Assembly (NCBI GenBank): GCA_900548135.1
Contig: URJC01000117.1
Span: 1-7,653 of the forward strand
Direction of reading: 5' to 3'
Origin: an uncultured Odoribacter sp.
Lineage (GTDB): Bacteria; Bacteroidota; Bacteroidia; Bacteroidales; Marinifilaceae
DNA: 7,653 bases
Below the pieces are notes generated by a model. It made no database searches. It was not told where the DNA came from and saw nothing but the letters and a program-made list of their open reading frames with translations. Shown here piece by piece: positions 6,408-7,653 of this stretch (position 1 is the first letter of the stretch; each line of letters opens with the position of its first letter). A program made the position numbers and the translations under genes.

Positions 6408-7412
6408 CTACTGTGTTAGTTTTTCTAATAGTTCTTCTATTGTATGGACTATAATATCTTCCTGGTGAGGAAAATGCAATATGAATTGATCAGGTAGACT
6501 GTTGGTTTCAATATAAGTAGCTGAGTCAATATCGCGATTAGCCAGGATCTCATTTCGTTGAAGGGCTTTACGAACAAGGGAATAACGATAACCATGCCCA
6601 GTGAGCCGGACTTTGCGTTGATAATTGTTTGTGATTCGGAAAAGTCCGGTTTCCATATCAAATACAATTCCTTTTCGGGCGAAGAAATTACTTAATTTTC
6701 CTTGTAATGCGAGATCTTCAGGGGTTCCGGTAATAATGCCGTTCGTCTTATCCATCAACCAGATTTTATCAGCAATCTGGAGTGCCAACTCCAGGTCATG
6801 TGTTGACAGGAATATGGTTTTCTGAGTTTCACGTGTCAAATGGTGGAGGAGTTGCATAATTTCGACTTTACTTGGAAAATCCAGAAAAGCAGTTGGTTCG
6901 TCTAGATAGATTACCGGAGTTTCTTGTGCAAGGGCTTTGGCGATCATCGCTTTTTGGCGTTCTCCGTCGCTTAAAGTATGAAGCATGCGGGGAGCTAAAG
7001 GGTGTATATTAACCAGATCAATAGCTTTGCTGACGACTTCTTCGTCTTTGTGGCTTAGTTTACCCCAAAATCCGGTATAGGGACTACGTCCCATACCGAT
7101 GAGTTCCCGTACCGTCATGTTACGGATATCGCATTTTTCGGTTAGGACGACACTGATTACGGTAGATAGTTCCCGGTCCGTATATTTTTCTAATTCCTTG
7201 TTTGAAAGACGGATTTCGCCACTGAGCTTGGGTTGAAAAGCCGATAATGTGCGGAGTAGGGTGGATTTGCCGATTCCGTTAGTACCTAAAAGGCAGGTGA
7301 GTTCTCCGGCATAGATGTCACTACAGATGTTTTCGGCTACGATTTTAACATTTACTTTTCCTTTATAGCCAATCGTCAGATTCCGTAATTGTATGGTAGC
7401 GGTTCTATTCAT
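6408..7412 (-). CDS. FecE/BtuD-type ABC transporter ATP-binding protein (iron complex, haem or cobalamin uptake)
   Basis: This 334-residue protein is the cytoplasmic ATPase that powers import by a FecCD/BtuC-type permease. Visible motifs are Walker A GTNGIGKST (43-51), signature LSDGERQ (147-153), Walker B VIYLDEP with catalytic E172 (167-173), D-loop AFLD and the H-loop STHD with H205. The Q-loop position, ten residues before V101, holds T91 (VVLTEK) rather than glutamine. The nucleotide-binding domain ends near residue 255; about 80 more residues follow (with RLTGHGYRYSLVRKALQR), so the protein is longer than the 250-270 residues typical of FecE or BtuD. The ATG at 7412 overlaps the 3' end of the permease gene by 8 bases, which indicates translational coupling. 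The substrate is uncertain: the FecE family covers ferric siderophores, haem and vitamin B12, and nearby cbiD makes a corrinoid possible. No clear terminator follows the gene. Confidence 0.92.
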   Translation of the reverse strand: MNRTATIQLRNLTIGYKGKVNVKIVAENICSDIYAGELTCLLGTNGIGKSTLLRTLSAFQPKLSGEIRLSNKELEKYTDRELSTVISVVLTEKCDIRNMTVRELIGMGRSPYTGFWGKLSHKDEEVVSKAIDLVNIHPLAPRMLHTLSDGERQKAMIAKALAQETPVIYLDEPTAFLDFPSKVEIMQLLHHLTRETQKTIFLSTHDLELALQIADKIWLMDKTNGIITGTPEDLALQGKLSNFFARKGIVFDMETGLFRITNNYQRKVRLTGHGYRYSLVRKALQRNEILANRDIDSATYIETNSLPDQFILHFPHQEDIIVHTIEELLEKLTQ

Positions 7413-7653
7413 TCAGTTCATTTTTACGTTTACGGAATAATACAGAAGCGACAACGGGAGCACCGATTAAAGCGGTGACTGAATTTACCGGAAGTGCACC
7501 TTCAAATCCAGGCATGCGGGCAATGAGGTTACACGCTAAGGCTAAGGCGGATCCCATAACCAGACAGGCAGGCATCAGAACACGATGATCTGAGGTTTGG
7601 AATACTGCCCGGCATAAGTGGGGTACGGCTAATCCCAGAAAGATGATTGGTCC
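7405..7653 (-). CDS. FecCD/BtuC-type ABC transporter permease, C-terminal end (5' end cut by window edge)
   Basis: The minus strand is open from the window edge for 82 codons and ends at TAG (7407-7405). The peptide is the C-terminus of a FecCD-family inner-membrane permease. It starts with GPIIFLGLAVPHLCR, matching the strongly conserved GP-I-x-F-x-GL-x-x-PH-x-x-R motif that precedes the last transmembrane helices. Two hydrophobic segments follow, at about visible residues 28-46 and 55-74, separated by the loop with LPV; the tail RKRKNELNE is positively charged then hydrophilic, as expected for a cytoplasmic end. Family members are usually about 330 residues, so roughly three quarters lie outside the window. 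It overlaps the ATPase gene by 8 bases and the two form one operon. The substrate (siderophore, haem or cobalamin) cannot be told from this fragment. Confidence 0.92.
   Translation of the reverse strand, partial: GPIIFLGLAVPHLCRAVFQTSDHRVLMPACLVMGSALALACNLIARMPGFEGALPVNSVTALIGAPVVASVLFRKRKNELNE

Noticed and set aside
7218..7224. GCCACTG resembling part of a vitamin B12 riboswitch box
   Set aside because: It lies inside the ABC ATPase coding region and lacks the remaining conserved riboswitch elements around it.

Overview
The window looks like a chromosomal segment from a Bacteroidales-type bacterium (Bacteroidota). The pointers are the protein families (DUF2023 next to a long-chain flavodoxin, and a secreted C1 peptidase with LamG and PKD-like modules), the absence of clear Shine-Dalgarno sequences, and promoter-like TTTG / TAnnTTTG boxes. 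The genus cannot be fixed from this sequence; a gut commensal such as an Odoribacter relative is a guess. Both ends cut through genes.

Layout, left to right. Bases 1-498 (+) are the 3' half of cbiD, a methyltransferase of anaerobic cobalamin synthesis. Bases 499-752 form a 254-base AT-rich spacer with three TTTG-type boxes spaced exactly 30 bases apart, read as tandem promoters for the next gene. Bases 753-5075 (+) are one very large gene for an exported papain-fold (C1) protein of 1440 residues: signal peptide, C1 domain, uncharacterised beta-rich part, Fn3-like module, LamG-like domain, three PKD-like modules, a second LamG-like domain and a C-terminal beta-sandwich. Bases 5076-5365 are a 290-base convergent spacer with a strong 17-bp-stem terminator for the large gene, a second 10-bp-stem terminator for the genes arriving from the right, and small repeats. 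Bases 5366-5695 (-) encode a DUF2023 protein and 5734-6237 (-) a long-chain flavodoxin; they look like one operon with a candidate promoter at 6267-6297. Bases 6238-6407 are a 170-base spacer with that promoter and a short inverted repeat. Bases 6408-7412 (-) encode a FecE/BtuD-type ABC ATPase, overlapping by 8 bases the upstream FecCD/BtuC-type permease (7405 to the window edge, -). No gene-free stretch exceeds 300 bases.

How the parts may fit together: the permease and ATPase form an importer for iron complexes, haem or cobalamin. With cbiD close by, a corrinoid or iron-acquisition neighbourhood is plausible, and flavodoxin, often an iron-sparing electron carrier, suits the iron reading. 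The large exported peptidase-like protein has no evident link to this metabolism and appears to be a separate unit between two convergent metabolic blocks.

I found no convincing evidence for a completely new multi-gene system. The most interesting points are the non-standard active-site motif and domain layout of the large C1 protein, the 30-base tandem promoter array, the alternative pairing around its terminator, and the missing Q-loop glutamine plus C-terminal extension of the ABC ATPase.
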